A stretch of 64,000 nt of DNA from Lachnospiraceae bacterium (GCA_029005135.1 JAQXFO010000046.1:1-64000); one strand, 5' to 3'; counted from the first letter of the stretch, positions 8,779-16,913 are shown. Translations and numbers: made by a program. The notes: generated by a model not told the origin, from the sequence alone.

Positions 8779-9158
8779 GAGGCATTATCTCCTTTGGAAC
8801 GCAGGGATCGCAGATGCCGGATCACGCTTGTCGGCTGAACTTTTCTGTAATCGGCGGAAGACGAGATGGGCAGTGTCAGGGAAGATGAGATCGTAATGCG
8901 GGTGGCGCTTTCAAAGGCGACCCTGCGGGCGGCCGATGTCTCTGTCTGACGGCGCACAGGCGCCTCGGCCAGCATCAGCGGCAGCGCGTCATCGACTTTG
9001 CCCGAAACGGCCTGTTCGACGGCAGCGCTGCGGCAGAGGGTTCGGTTCAGGATATGCAGATCACTGTAGATGACAGCGAAGATGACAAGCAGAATGACCG
9101 GTGTCAGAAGGGCGGTCTCCACGGTGAAATAAGCCCGGCGGCAGGCTGCGAGAGTCAT
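8775..9158 (-). CDS. TadE-like pseudopilin
   Basis: A 127-residue single-pass protein. After a short basic N-terminus (MTLAACRRAY) comes the pseudopilin-like segment FTVETALLTPVILLVIFAV with the expected glutamate, then a soluble tail rich in Ser and Arg. That is the plan of TadE-type minor pilins of Flp/Tad systems. AGGAGG lies 7 bases before the ATG. It is translationally coupled to the FHA gene and follows the prepilin peptidase that would process pilins of this locus. The assignment rests on the N-terminal motif and context because the C-terminal part is poorly conserved. Confidence 0.72.
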   Translation of the reverse strand: MTLAACRRAYFTVETALLTPVILLVIFAVIYSDLHILNRTLCRSAAVEQAVSGKVDDALPLMLAEAPVRRQTETSAARRVAFESATRITISSSLTLPISSSADYRKVQPTSVIRHLRSLRSKGDNAS

Positions 9159-9227
9159 GACGGAACCTCCTCTTCACAGGGGCAGCGGATAAGGGAGCGA
9201 TAAAGCCGGGTTAAGCCCGGCACCGCA

Positions 9228-9659
9228 TCAGCCGGACAGCACCCGGAAAAGCAGGCTGATTAGGCAGCCGACAAGAAGGAAGGGTACAAAGGGAAAAGCG
9301 GTATTCCGGGAACGGCGGCGGATGAGGAGGACAGCGCCAAAAAGGGCTGACAGGAACAGGGCGAGGCCCGTACCGGCTATGGCCGCATCGGAAGGAAGAC
9401 AGAGCCCGGCGGTAAGGAGTACCAGACCATCCCCGGTTCCGATGCCGCCCCGGCTGAGAAGTCCGGCTGACAGGAGGACGAGCCCGGGCAGGAGTCTCAG
9501 AAGAACCTCGGACGCGACCGGCCGCCGGATAATAAGAAAGAAAAGGCCGGCGGCTGCGACGACGGCGGTCAGCCGAAGGGATATCGTGCGGCTTCGGCAG
9601 TCATGCAGGGATTGAATAAGAAGAAACAGGATCGGCAGAAGCCAGAGAGGGTCTGTCAT
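9228..9659 (-). CDS. A24-type prepilin peptidase
   Basis: A 143-residue membrane aspartic protease of the TadV/CpaA type that cleaves and matures Flp prepilins at the cytoplasmic face. The two expected catalytic aspartates are in LHDCRSRTISL (after helix 1) and in GIGTGDGLVLL. The latter is the GxGD motif, although its usual following lysine is replaced. About five hydrophobic helices are visible. The open frame extends far upstream, but ATG 9659 is preceded by GGGGAGG at 7 bases and starts directly at the first helix (MTDPLWLLPILFLLIQ), so it is preferred. Confidence 0.85.
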   Translation of the reverse strand: MTDPLWLLPILFLLIQSLHDCRSRTISLRLTAVVAAAGLFFLIIRRPVASEVLLRLLPGLVLLSAGLLSRGGIGTGDGLVLLTAGLCLPSDAAIAGTGLALFLSALFGAVLLIRRRSRNTAFPFVPFLLVGCLISLLFRVLSG

Positions 9660-9714
9660 GAGGAAGCCTCCCCGAAAGGTGATGTTATGTTTCGAGACGC
9701 CGTCGTCAGCTGCC

Positions 9715-10452
9715 TCAGCCGGCGCGGGCTGCACAGCGGCTGCAGAGAGGAAGCGCCTCCGCTTCTTTAAGGGACACCAGACGGACGCGGCGCGTGAGGG
9801 CCGGGACGTCCGGTGAGGCGTAATAATAAAGACCGGTGGGTGTCGTATAGACCGTACCGGCATAAGCGGTGGGAACCCCCGGGGCCGGCCGGTAACGGCT
9901 GCCGTCGGCATTGCGCATGGCGGTGATGGCGGCTGTATCGGCAGTGATGACCGTCACCGTGATGTGCGGACAATCGGCATCGGTATGATAGACACTTTCC
10001 GTTTCCGAGACATAGACGAGGGTATCACTGCCGGCAGAGGCGTGAGACTGGTTGTAGGTATCCGACGCACCGATCCAGGGATAAACGGCAGAACGACCGG
10101 TGACAGTGACCGACGGGAGAGGGATCGGTGAGAAGGGAAAGGTCTGCGTCCGGACGGCGGTGCGTTCCAGACACGTGTTCGGATCAGAGGGGGCATCGCC
10201 GTCCGTGGATGACGGCAGGGAGAGGGCCGGCGGCAGCAGCTCTTCGCCGATGATGGCGCCGGCCGCGGCCAGACGGGCTTTGTTGGAGGCCTCCAGCCGC
10301 AGCTCTGCCCTGAGGGCATAGATGTCCATAAAAGAGGCCAGTGTCAGCAGGCAGAGAAAGAAAAAAGGCAGAATAAGGGCGCACTCGGCGGTAAGGGAAG
10401 CCGGCAGGGATGCCTTGGGGGAATTGCTTGACTGAAAAGAGGGCTTTGTCAT
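9715..10452 (-). CDS. TadE-like protein with His/Cys C-terminal motif
   Basis: A 245-residue protein with a pseudopilin-type N-terminus (LTAECALILPFFFLCLLTLA near residues 19-38) and a long extracytoplasmic part. The last 100 residues contain VYHTDADCPHI near position 155 and end with LPLCSRCAARAG. This YH-x4-C-x-H...C-x2-C pattern resembles a small metal-binding or nuclease-associated fold rather than a plain pilin. No Shine-Dalgarno is visible before the ATG, where CAAACCATGACA occurs twice. It lies between the DUF5702 gene and the prepilin peptidase and is probably a minor pilin or tip component. Confidence 0.7.
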   Translation of the reverse strand: MTKPSFQSSNSPKASLPASLTAECALILPFFFLCLLTLASFMDIYALRAELRLEASNKARLAAAGAIIGEELLPPALSLPSSTDGDAPSDPNTCLERTAVRTQTFPFSPIPLPSVTVTGRSAVYPWIGASDTYNQSHASAGSDTLVYVSETESVYHTDADCPHITVTVITADTAAITAMRNADGSRYRPAPGVPTAYAGTVYTTPTGLYYYASPDVPALTRRVRLVSLKEAEALPLCSRCAARAG

Positions 10453-10511
10453 GGTTTGTCATCGCATGTCATGGTTTGGTGAGGGGTTGAAGGCATCCCG
10501 GCCCGCTGCCC

Positions 10512-11975
10512 TTACAGCGTGCGGTAGCTGTCGGTTCGGGTAACGGTCAGCGTAATATGATCGGCGGTGGCGGCGGTAAAGGTGACCGAGACGGCATCCA
10601 GACAGTGATCCAGGCGGAAGGCGGGGCGGCTTTGCCGCATGCCATATTCGATCATATCGGCGCAGCGGCTGATCTTGTCGTCCATGGGGCACGCGATCAG
10701 CAGGAGGCGCAGGTAATCGTGATAGGACAGACCGCCGGAGGACGTCTTTCTCAGAGAGTCGGGATCGGTGATCAGGCGAGGCAGGGCATCCAGAGACACC
10801 TGCCAGTTTTCTGCCGTTTTAACAGCCGGTACCGATTCGCCGCGGTACAGCGTGCGGATATCCAGGAGGCTTTCGGCATAAGCCCAGCCGGCGGTGAGAA
10901 AGAGCAAAAGGACAGGCTCCAGATAGGGAGCGGCCAGAAGGGCAGCCAACCCGGCAGCGGCACTGTCGACGGCGGTCTTCAGCGCCGGCTGAGTTCGGAT
11001 GGCGGCGATGTTCAGGCCTTCCCGGATGAGAAGCAGGCGCGTGGTGACGGCTGACAGATTGTCACGGTCGCTGTTTTTCCCGAAGAGGATCTGCTCAAGC
11101 CGGTATTGAAGACCGTCTCCTCCCTCCGGGTTTGTCAATGAGCCGAAGTGGTCTGTCAGATAGGCGTCGAACCAGAGGGAGGCATCGGCACCCGTCAGGT
11201 CACTGCCGGCATCAATAGTGCCAAAGCCCCGGTTCAGCGTGCGGCCTCCGGGCAGGCTCTCCGGATCACAGGTCTGCTCCGACGGCGCGCCTTCGGGACA
11301 GACAAAGTCGAGTACGGTGTGCTGCCGCAGGGTACGGATGGCCTCGGCGCTTTCCCGGAGACGTTGGGCCTCTGCCGGCTCCACGTTATCCGCCGCATCC
11401 GGCAGCCCGGGTGCACCGGCCTTGTCACCGCCGTCGTTATCCCCGGCCGCTCCTTGCCCCTGCTCGATCTCCGCAGCAGCGGCTTCGGCGGCCGCCTCGG
11501 CTTCGCCGGCGCGCTTTTCCGCCGCGGCTGTCTCATCGGCATAGCCGGTGATCAGCTGACTGACAGCGGTCAGTCCCTCACCGAGGGCGTTGTCTTTGGC
11601 GGCTCTGACGGCCTGATCAGCCAGAATGCGGCCGGACAGATCGGTCATGAGCGTACAGCCGCTTAAAGCCGCTGCCGTGATGCGGATGTCGTCCGTGCGG
11701 TGGGACATGTCCTCCTTAAGGCTGCCAAGGAGAGCATCGGGGCGGTACACATCGGTGCCGTAACCGGCGTCATAGGCAAACAGATCGTATTTTTCAAGCA
11801 AGGTGCGGTCGTAATGCCCCAGCAGAGAGAAGAGGGTCTCGTCGGCAGCACAGGCCAGAACAGCGCGGGCGGCTCCGGTGCGGGCGGCTGTCAGAGACGT
11901 CAGTATGAGAGAGAGGATGACCGTCAGCATCAGACTGACGAAGACGGTGACGGAGCCTTTTTCTGAAAGTACCAT
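10512..11975 (-). CDS. DUF5702 protein of Flp pilus cluster
   Basis: A 487-residue protein of the DUF5702 family found beside Flp pilin genes in Clostridia; the biochemical role is unknown. It begins with a pseudopilin-like segment (EKGSVTVFVSLMLTVILSLI) and then a long soluble part. An alanine/glutamate-rich coiled-coil stretch lies near residues 145-175, and another hydrophobic region (LAALLAAPYLEPVLLLFLTAG) lies near 345-370. The start is one base beyond the pilin stop, so the two are almost certainly co-translated. A structural or anchoring role in the pilus is inferred from context. Confidence 0.8.
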   Translation of the reverse strand: MVLSEKGSVTVFVSLMLTVILSLILTSLTAARTGAARAVLACAADETLFSLLGHYDRTLLEKYDLFAYDAGYGTDVYRPDALLGSLKEDMSHRTDDIRITAAALSGCTLMTDLSGRILADQAVRAAKDNALGEGLTAVSQLITGYADETAAAEKRAGEAEAAAEAAAAEIEQGQGAAGDNDGGDKAGAPGLPDAADNVEPAEAQRLRESAEAIRTLRQHTVLDFVCPEGAPSEQTCDPESLPGGRTLNRGFGTIDAGSDLTGADASLWFDAYLTDHFGSLTNPEGGDGLQYRLEQILFGKNSDRDNLSAVTTRLLLIREGLNIAAIRTQPALKTAVDSAAAGLAALLAAPYLEPVLLLFLTAGWAYAESLLDIRTLYRGESVPAVKTAENWQVSLDALPRLITDPDSLRKTSSGGLSYHDYLRLLLIACPMDDKISRCADMIEYGMRQSRPAFRLDHCLDAVSVTFTAATADHITLTVTRTDSYRTL

Positions 11976-11976
11976 C

Positions 11977-12144
11977 TCAGATCGCTTTGCTCTGGGAAGC
12001 GACCTTGGACAGAATGTCCTTCACCAGGCTTGTCAGCTGGGTTTTGAAGAGAAGTACCAGGGCAATCAGGACCAGAAGGATAAGGATGATTTCGATGACG
12101 GCGACACCGTCTTCATTTTGTCTGAATTGTCTGAGATATTTCAT
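11977..12144 (-). CDS. flp: Flp1-type IVb pilin
   Basis: A 55-residue pilin. The short leader MKYLRQFRQNEDG is followed by VAVIEIILILLVLIALVLLF, which holds the hydrophobic helix and the glutamate five residues after the expected cleavage site. A short amphipathic tail ends in SKVASQSKAI. This matches the Flp1 family of Firmicutes, the major subunit of Tad pili. GGAGG lies 8 bases upstream of the ATG. It is the first gene of the minus-strand cluster and would be processed by the peptidase at 9228-9659. Confidence 0.88.
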   Translation of the reverse strand: MKYLRQFRQNEDGVAVIEIILILLVLIALVLLFKTQLTSLVKDILSKVASQSKAI

Positions 12145-12422
12145 AGCTGTTACCTCCGTAGACAGGGTTGAAAGCGCTCCCGGTGCGGTCCGGCGGGGGG
12201 AAATCCCCTTGTGGGGAATGAGGGGGGATCCCGACCGGACGCGTTCCGGGCGTAACGGCAGAATAGCAGGGAATCCATCGCGGCGGCAAGACGGCAGCCT
12301 TCACGAAAAGGCGGCGGATTAGTGAGGCATCCTGCCGACAACGATTTTGCACCGGAAAGCGAAAATCTTTTTAATGACCAAAGCTTCCGCCGCGGTTATA
12401 ATAGGGCATGGAGGTCAACGTG
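12145..12422. other. Divergent intergenic region, flp / rhomboid
   Basis: This stretch separates the flp cluster from the rhomboid gene. It holds the plus-strand promoter at 12374-12402. Several G/C runs around 12195-12235 (GGGGGG, CCCC, GGGG) could pair locally, but no convincing minus-strand promoter was recognised. Confidence 0.4.
12374..12402 (+). promoter_or_regulatory. Promoter of rhomboid-HIT operon
   Basis: ATGACC (12374-12379) and a perfect TATAAT (12397-12402) have a 17-bp spacer. The expected start of transcription is 12408-12410, right on the upstream ATG of the gene. Confidence 0.65.
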
Positions 12423-13034
12423 ATGACAAATGGAAAAAGGTACCCGGTGACGATCGCGCTGGCAGCCGTCAACATCCTGATTTTTCTTATCTGTGAACTG
12501 ACAGGATCGACCGAGAACAGTGAAGTCCTTTACCGCTCCGGCGCTTTTCTGACATCGTCGATATCAGCTGGCGAGTATTACCGCCTGGTGACGGCGATGT
12601 TTTTGCACCAGGGCATCCGGCATCTTCTCAATAATATGCTGCTTCTGGTGGTGCTGGGCTCCACACTGGAGATCTGCGCCGGCCGCTGGCGGTATCTGCT
12701 GATCTGCCTGGGCGGCGGTCTGTGCGGCAACATAGCGACCTGGTATGTCTATGTGATAGAGGAAAAAGAAGTGCTGATGACGGGGGCTTCCGGCTGCGTC
12801 TATGCCGTGATGGGAGCGCTGCTCTATGTCATCATCAGAAACGGCGGCCGGGTGAGGGATCTGTCGCTGCGGCAGATGCTGATCCTTTTGGGATTTTCGA
12901 TCTATTTCAGCGTCACCGATGCCAATGCCGCCAATATGACGCATCTTTTCAGCCTGGCCTTCGGCTTTTTGCTGGCGGGCCTTGTCTATCGACCACGAAA
13001 ATCTGAAAATGAAGGAGGCAATACTGATGAGTGA
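12423..13034 (+). CDS. Rhomboid-family intramembrane serine protease
   Basis: A polytopic membrane protease of 203 residues. The rhomboid motifs are present: HLLNNMLLL in the second helix, the catalytic serine in TGASGCVYAVMG (Ser123), and the partner histidine in NMTHLFSLAFG (His174). About six hydrophobic helices are visible. ATG 12423 has GGAGG 8 bases upstream. An in-frame ATG at 12408 overlaps that SD and would coincide with the predicted transcript end. It overlaps the HIT gene by 8 bases. The physiological substrate is unknown. Confidence 0.9.
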   Translation: MTNGKRYPVTIALAAVNILIFLICELTGSTENSEVLYRSGAFLTSSISAGEYYRLVTAMFLHQGIRHLLNNMLLLVVLGSTLEICAGRWRYLLICLGGGLCGNIATWYVYVIEEKEVLMTGASGCVYAVMGALLYVIIRNGGRVRDLSLRQMLILLGFSIYFSVTDANAANMTHLFSLAFGFLLAGLVYRPRKSENEGGNTDE

Positions 13035-13434
13035 TTGTATTTTCTGCAAACTGGCCAACGGTGTATTCCCCACCGCGACTTTATTTGAGAATGAGGAATT
13101 CCGGGTTATCCTGGATGCCGGTCCGGCGTCAAAGGGCCACTGCCTGATTCTGCCGAAGGCACACTATGCCGACGCGCTGGAGATGCCGGAGGATCTGCTG
13201 GGCCGCGCCTTTATCCTGGCGAAAAAGATGGCCGCGGAACTCAAGACGGTGACAGGCTGTGCCGGTGTCAATATCGTCCAGAACAACGGCGAGGCTGCCG
13301 GTCAGACGGTTTTTCATTTCCATATCCATGTGATCCCGCGTTACAGCGGCGGTGAAGCCATGGTGTCCTGGAATCCCGGCACGCTGACCGATGCCGACAA
13401 GGAAGAACTTCTGAAGGCTTTCGGCCGGAACTGA
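13027..13434 (+). CDS. HIT-family nucleotide hydrolase
   Basis: A 135-residue histidine-triad protein that hydrolyses nucleoside phosphoramidates or dinucleotides (Hint/Hit group). It begins with CIFCKLANG, a C-x2-C pair typical of zinc-containing HIT proteins. It carries the HFHIHVIPR triad near residue 100, which provides the nucleotide-binding and catalytic histidines. GAAGGAGG inside the end of the rhomboid gene serves as its SD, and the two genes overlap by 8 bases. A strong hairpin terminator follows. Confidence 0.93.
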   Translation: MSDCIFCKLANGVFPTATLFENEEFRVILDAGPASKGHCLILPKAHYADALEMPEDLLGRAFILAKKMAAELKTVTGCAGVNIVQNNGEAAGQTVFHFHIHVIPRYSGGEAMVSWNPGTLTDADKEELLKAFGRN

Positions 13435-13456
13435 AGAGCGTGATTTGACAAAATAA

Positions 13457-13494
13457 GAACGGGCGGATCTCCCGGAGGGGAGAGCGGCCCGTTC
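13457..13494. terminator. Hairpin terminator between HIT gene and murG
   Basis: GAACGGGC (13457-13464) pairs with GCCCGTTC (13487-13494), and an inner TCTCCC/GGGAGA stem stacks on it. It lies between the two facing stop codons. The T-run is weak, so termination in each direction is inferred. Confidence 0.6.
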
Positions 13495-13538
13495 ATCGTT
13501 CATGAGAGTATGCTGCCGGAGCAGATAAGCGGTGCCTG

Positions 13539-14618
13539 TCAGGCAGATTTGTCGCCGAAGGCAATGCGGTCGATGAGCTCGGTGATCATCGAGACGGAGT
13601 CCTTATGTGTCTGATGTGTCATGGCGGTGACGTACTTCTCACGATTGTCGTACAGGGTGTGGATGGCCTCCAGCAGCTGTGCGTCGGTCATGGTATCTTC
13701 ATCGAGAACCAGCGAATAGCCCTGCTTTCGGAAGGATTCAGCGTTCAGGAGCTGGTCGCCGCGGCTGGCTTTGGCCGACAGCGGGATGAGAAGATTGGGC
13801 TTTTTAAGGGCCAGGAGCTCGCAGATCGCGTTGGCGCCGGCCCGCGAGATGACGGCATCGGCCAGAGCAAAGAGATCCGGCAGTTCTTCGCGGATATATT
13901 CGTACTGACAGTAGCCGGGAGTGCCGATAAGGGAGCTGTCCAGCTTATCCTTGCCGCACAGATGGATCACGTCGAAGTCGGGCAGCAGGGACGGCAGGAT
14001 ACGGCGGATGGCATTGTTAACGGATGCGGCGCCGAGGGAACCGCCGATGATGAGAAGCACCGGCTTGCTGCCGTCCAGTCCGGTAAAGGCCAGACCTTTA
14101 TCACGGGAGCCGTTCATGAGCTCGGCCCGGATCGGCGTACCGGTCAGCAGTGCCTTGCCTTCCGGCAGCACAGCGGCTGTTTCCGGGAAGTTGCAGCAGA
14201 TCTTGGCGGCAGCGGAGAGGCACAGCTTGTTGGCCAGACCCGGTGTCATATCGGACTCATGGATGATCGCCGGAATACGGCAGGCGCGGGCGGCCCTTAC
14301 CACAGGGACGGAGACGAAGCCGCCCTTGGAGAAGACGATGTCCGGTTTAAGCTTCTTCATCAGAACCTTGGCTTCATGCATTCCTTTGATGACGCGGAAA
14401 GGATCGGTGAAGTTTTTGACATCGAAGTAGCGCCGCAGCTTGCCGGTGGCGATGCCGTAGTAGGGGATGCCCTCTTTTTCGATGAGCGTTTTTTCGATAC
14501 CGTTGTAGGAACCGATATAGCTGATCTCGTAGCCCATTTCCTTAAGGCGCGGGATCAGGGCAATGTTGGGGGTGACGTGACCGGCGGTGCCGCCGCCTGT
14601 CAGAATAATTTTTTTCAT
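13539..14618 (-). CDS. murG: UDP-GlcNAc-undecaprenyl-PP-MurNAc-pentapeptide transferase
   Basis: MurG adds N-acetylglucosamine to lipid I to form lipid II at the inner face of the membrane, in peptidoglycan synthesis. The 359-residue protein has the glycine-rich TGGGTAGHVTPN loop at residues 6-17, PDIVFSKGGFVSVPVVRAAR near 95, LLIIGGSLGAASVN near 188 and SRAGANAICELLALKKP near 260, all family hallmarks of a GT-B fold. ATG 14618 begins at MKKIILTGGG with AAGGT upstream; longer in-frame starts add unrelated sequence. It is isolated from other cell-wall genes and has its own divergent promoter region. Confidence 0.95.
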   Translation of the reverse strand: MKKIILTGGGTAGHVTPNIALIPRLKEMGYEISYIGSYNGIEKTLIEKEGIPYYGIATGKLRRYFDVKNFTDPFRVIKGMHEAKVLMKKLKPDIVFSKGGFVSVPVVRAARACRIPAIIHESDMTPGLANKLCLSAAAKICCNFPETAAVLPEGKALLTGTPIRAELMNGSRDKGLAFTGLDGSKPVLLIIGGSLGAASVNNAIRRILPSLLPDFDVIHLCGKDKLDSSLIGTPGYCQYEYIREELPDLFALADAVISRAGANAICELLALKKPNLLIPLSAKASRGDQLLNAESFRKQGYSLVLDEDTMTDAQLLEAIHTLYDNREKYVTAMTHQTHKDSVSMITELIDRIAFGDKSA

Positions 14619-14698
14619 GCGTTTACCTTCATTCGCGGTTTTGAGGCTGTTTTTCGGGAATGCCGTCTCGCCGGTACATTTGCCGCGGTGCCGGCGGC

Positions 14699-14725
14699 AT
14701 GACACGGTCATTCCTGTGCTATAAT
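14699..14725 (+). promoter_or_regulatory. Possible promoter of beta-CASP nuclease gene
   Basis: A perfect TATAAT lies at 14720-14725. The best -35 candidate is ATGACA at 14699-14704 with a short 15-bp spacer, so activity may need an activator. The transcript would include the 14737-14767 palindrome. Confidence 0.4.
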
Positions 14726-14736
14726 AAAACAGGACA

Positions 14737-14767
14737 GGTATCCGCGATGACGTCATGAGCGGATACC
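14737..14767. promoter_or_regulatory. Palindrome in murG / nuclease divergent region
   Basis: GGTATCCGC (14737-14745) and GCGGATACC (14759-14767) are perfect 9-bp inverted arms. Between them lies the eight-base palindrome TGACGTCA (14748-14755). It may be an operator for the two divergent promoters, or a 5' hairpin of the murG transcript, whose predicted start is at about 14768. Confidence 0.5.
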
Positions 14768-14774
14768 CGGCATT

Positions 14775-14803
14775 ATCATATACTACATGAGTTCTTTTTT
14801 CAA
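14775..14803 (-). promoter_or_regulatory. Promoter of murG
   Basis: On the minus strand TTGAAA (14798-14803) and TATGAT (14775-14780) are separated by 17 bp. The leader to the murG ATG would be about 150 bases and would start at the palindrome. Confidence 0.6.
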
Positions 14804-14823
14804 TTCAGGCGAGGGACTTTTCT

Positions 14824-16467
14824 ATGAAACTGACATTTGTAGGAGCGGATCATGAAGTGACGGGCAGCTGCCATTTTCTGGAGGCGGCCGGCAAAAAGAT
14901 CCTGATTGACTGTGGCATGGAACAGGGGCGCAATGATTTCGACAATATTCCGATTCCGGTGAGCATACCCGAGATCGATTACGTTCTGGTGACCCATGCG
15001 CATATTGATCATTCCGGGCTTATTCCGATGCTGGAGGCCAGAGGGTTTTCGGGACAGATCTTTGCGACGCGGGCGACCTGTGATCTGTGCGAGATCATGC
15101 TTCTTGACTCGGCCCACATACAGGAATTTGAAGCCGAGTGGCGCAACCGCAAGGGCAAACGTCTGGGCAGGGATCCCTTTGTTCCTCTCTATACTGCTGA
15201 GGATGCCACTCGGGTGCTGACGCGCTTCGTTCCCTGTGAGTACAAGACCTGGATCGACCTCAGTGAGGGCATCCGCATCCGCTTTACCGATGTGGGTCAT
15301 CTCCTGGGATCATCGGCGATCGAGGTGGAGGTGACCGAGGGCGGCCGGACGGAGAAGATCGTCTTCTCCGGGGATATCGGCAACTATGACCAGCCCCTTC
15401 TGCTGGATCCGGAGGCGGTGGACTCCGCTGATTACCTTCTTATTGAATCGACGTATGGTGACAGAAGCCACGATGTCCGGGCGGATTATGTCTCGGAACT
15501 GGCGCCGGTCATGCAGCGGACCTTTGACCGGGGCGGCAACCTGGTGATTCCGTCCTTTGCGGTGGGCCGCACGCAGGAAATGCTTTACTTTATCCGTCAG
15601 ATCAAGGAGCAGAAGCTGATTGAGGGGCATGACGGCTTCCAGGTCTTTGTTGACAGTCCTCTGGCGATTCGTGCTACCACGATCTACAATGCCCACAAGT
15701 ATGACTGTTTTGACGAAGAGGCCCGGGAACTGGTGGCCCGGGGGATCAATCCGATCGCTTTTCCGGGACTGGAAACGGCGATCACGGCAGACGATTCCAA
15801 GGCCATCAATTTCAATCACAGCCCGAAGGTCATCATCTCGGCCTCCGGTATGTGTGAGGCCGGCCGCATCAAGCATCACCTGAAACACAACCTGTGGCGG
15901 CCGGAGTCCACGATCCTTTTTGTCGGTTATCAGGCGGAGGGCACACTGGGTCGTCTCCTGCAGAATGGTATCGAAGAGGTATCCCTCTTCGGTGAAAAGA
16001 TCGCCGTCAAGGCGGAGATCGCGACGCTGCCGGGCATATCCGGCCACGCCGATCGGGAGGGTCTGCTGGAATGGGCTTCCCATATCCGGAATAAGCCGAA
16101 GAAGGTTTTTGTGGTCCACGGGGATAAGGATGTGGTGGATGGTTTTGCTTCACTCCTGTCCGCCACCTTCGGCTGGGATACGATGGCGCCGTACTCGGGT
16201 ACTGTCTATGATCTGGCGGCCAATGTCTGCGAATACGAGGCGCCGCCGAGGCTGCCGGAGACGGGCCGAAAGGCCGCGGATGGAAGCGGAAAAACGGCCA
16301 GCCGTCCGATGGCGGATGACAATGCCGGTAAGGCCACGGTTTTCGGCCATCTTATTAAGGCGGCCAGCCGTCTGATGAGCCTTGTCAGGACTTGTGAGGG
16401 TCGCCCGAATAAGGATCTGAAACGGTTCTGCCGTGAGATCACTGATCTATGCGATCGTTGGGAATAA
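14824..16467 (+). CDS. Beta-CASP metallo-beta-lactamase-fold ribonuclease
   Basis: A cytosolic zinc nuclease of 547 residues related to CPSF/YSH1-type RNA-processing enzymes. The metal-binding motif is THAHIDHSG (His58, His60, Asp62, His63). A further metal ligand lies in DVGHLLGSSAIEV near 158 and SGDIGNYD near 178. The beta-CASP insert follows (VIPSFAVGRTQEML near 240), then ISASGMCEAGR near 340 and LPGISGHADREGLL near 400, and a final RMMBL domain. The last 85 residues after VYDLAANV are a variable helical extension. It is preceded by GAGGGA and ends at a bidirectional terminator. Confidence 0.9.
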   Translation: MKLTFVGADHEVTGSCHFLEAAGKKILIDCGMEQGRNDFDNIPIPVSIPEIDYVLVTHAHIDHSGLIPMLEARGFSGQIFATRATCDLCEIMLLDSAHIQEFEAEWRNRKGKRLGRDPFVPLYTAEDATRVLTRFVPCEYKTWIDLSEGIRIRFTDVGHLLGSSAIEVEVTEGGRTEKIVFSGDIGNYDQPLLLDPEAVDSADYLLIESTYGDRSHDVRADYVSELAPVMQRTFDRGGNLVIPSFAVGRTQEMLYFIRQIKEQKLIEGHDGFQVFVDSPLAIRATTIYNAHKYDCFDEEARELVARGINPIAFPGLETAITADDSKAINFNHSPKVIISASGMCEAGRIKHHLKHNLWRPESTILFVGYQAEGTLGRLLQNGIEEVSLFGEKIAVKAEIATLPGISGHADREGLLEWASHIRNKPKKVFVVHGDKDVVDGFASLLSATFGWDTMAPYSGTVYDLAANVCEYEAPPRLPETGRKAADGSGKTASRPMADDNAGKATVFGHLIKAASRLMSLVRTCEGRPNKDLKRFCREITDLCDRWE

Positions 16468-16473
16468 AAAATA

Positions 16474-16524
16474 AGAGGCCTGGAAGCAGGACGGCATCAG
16501 GTCCGATGCTTCAGGTCTCTTTCC
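16474..16524. terminator. Bidirectional terminator, nuclease / TSCPD genes
   Basis: AGAGGCCTGGAAGCA (16474-16488) pairs with TGCTTCAGGTCTCT (16507-16520) with one bulge and a G-U pair. TTT follows on the plus side and AAAAAATA precedes it, giving a T-run for minus-strand transcripts. Confidence 0.7.
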
Positions 16525-16561
16525 TTCTGACAGTACAGGGACTCCGGGAAGGAGCCGGGCT

Positions 16562-16807
16562 TTATTTCCCGGCGATGGCGGCTTTGAGTGCCTGGGCCAG
16601 CTGGTCCGGGCAGGATGTGTTCTTCCAGCCGCAGGTGGTGCCTTCCAGACGGGCGATGACGTCATTCACATCCATGCCCTCCACGAGGCTGCCGATACCC
16701 TTCAGGTTGCCGTTGCATCCGCCGACAAAGCTCACGTTGTAGACTTTGTTGTCACGGATATCAAAGCTTATTGACTGAGAGCAGGTGCCCTTTGTTCTGT
16801 ATTTCAT
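16562..16807 (-). CDS. TSCPD-domain small protein (TIGR03905 type)
   Basis: An 81-residue protein of the TIGR03905 TSCPD family, function unknown. It carries the name-giving motif NTSCPDQLAQAL near the end and KYRTKGTCSQSISF at the start, with cysteines conserved around GGCNGN, which suggests metal or redox chemistry. Three in-frame ATGs compete; GGAGG lies 5 bases before ATG 16807 (MKYRTKG), which also gives the usual family length of about 80. It has its own promoter (16850-16878) and a shared terminator. Confidence 0.88.
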   Translation of the reverse strand: MKYRTKGTCSQSISFDIRDNKVYNVSFVGGCNGNLKGIGSLVEGMDVNDVIARLEGTTCGWKNTSCPDQLAQALKAAIAGK

Positions 16808-16849
16808 CATAACCTCCGATGTTTCTGTTAGCCTTTTTAACAATATTGA

Positions 16850-16878
16850 AGTATAACACCGGATAAAGCGGAGTTCAA
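16850..16878 (-). promoter_or_regulatory. Promoter of TSCPD gene
   Basis: On the minus strand TTGAAC (16873-16878) and TATACT (16850-16855) are 17 bp apart, with a TG-T extended -10. Confidence 0.72.
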
Positions 16879-16913
16879 CGCTTCTTTCCGCTCCTGTCCG
16901 TTTGGGAGGAAGG

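Noticed and set aside
13605..14702. Plus-strand open frame of 365 codons opposite murG
   Set aside because: It is a shadow of murG with no SD and no domain; murG itself has all its motifs.
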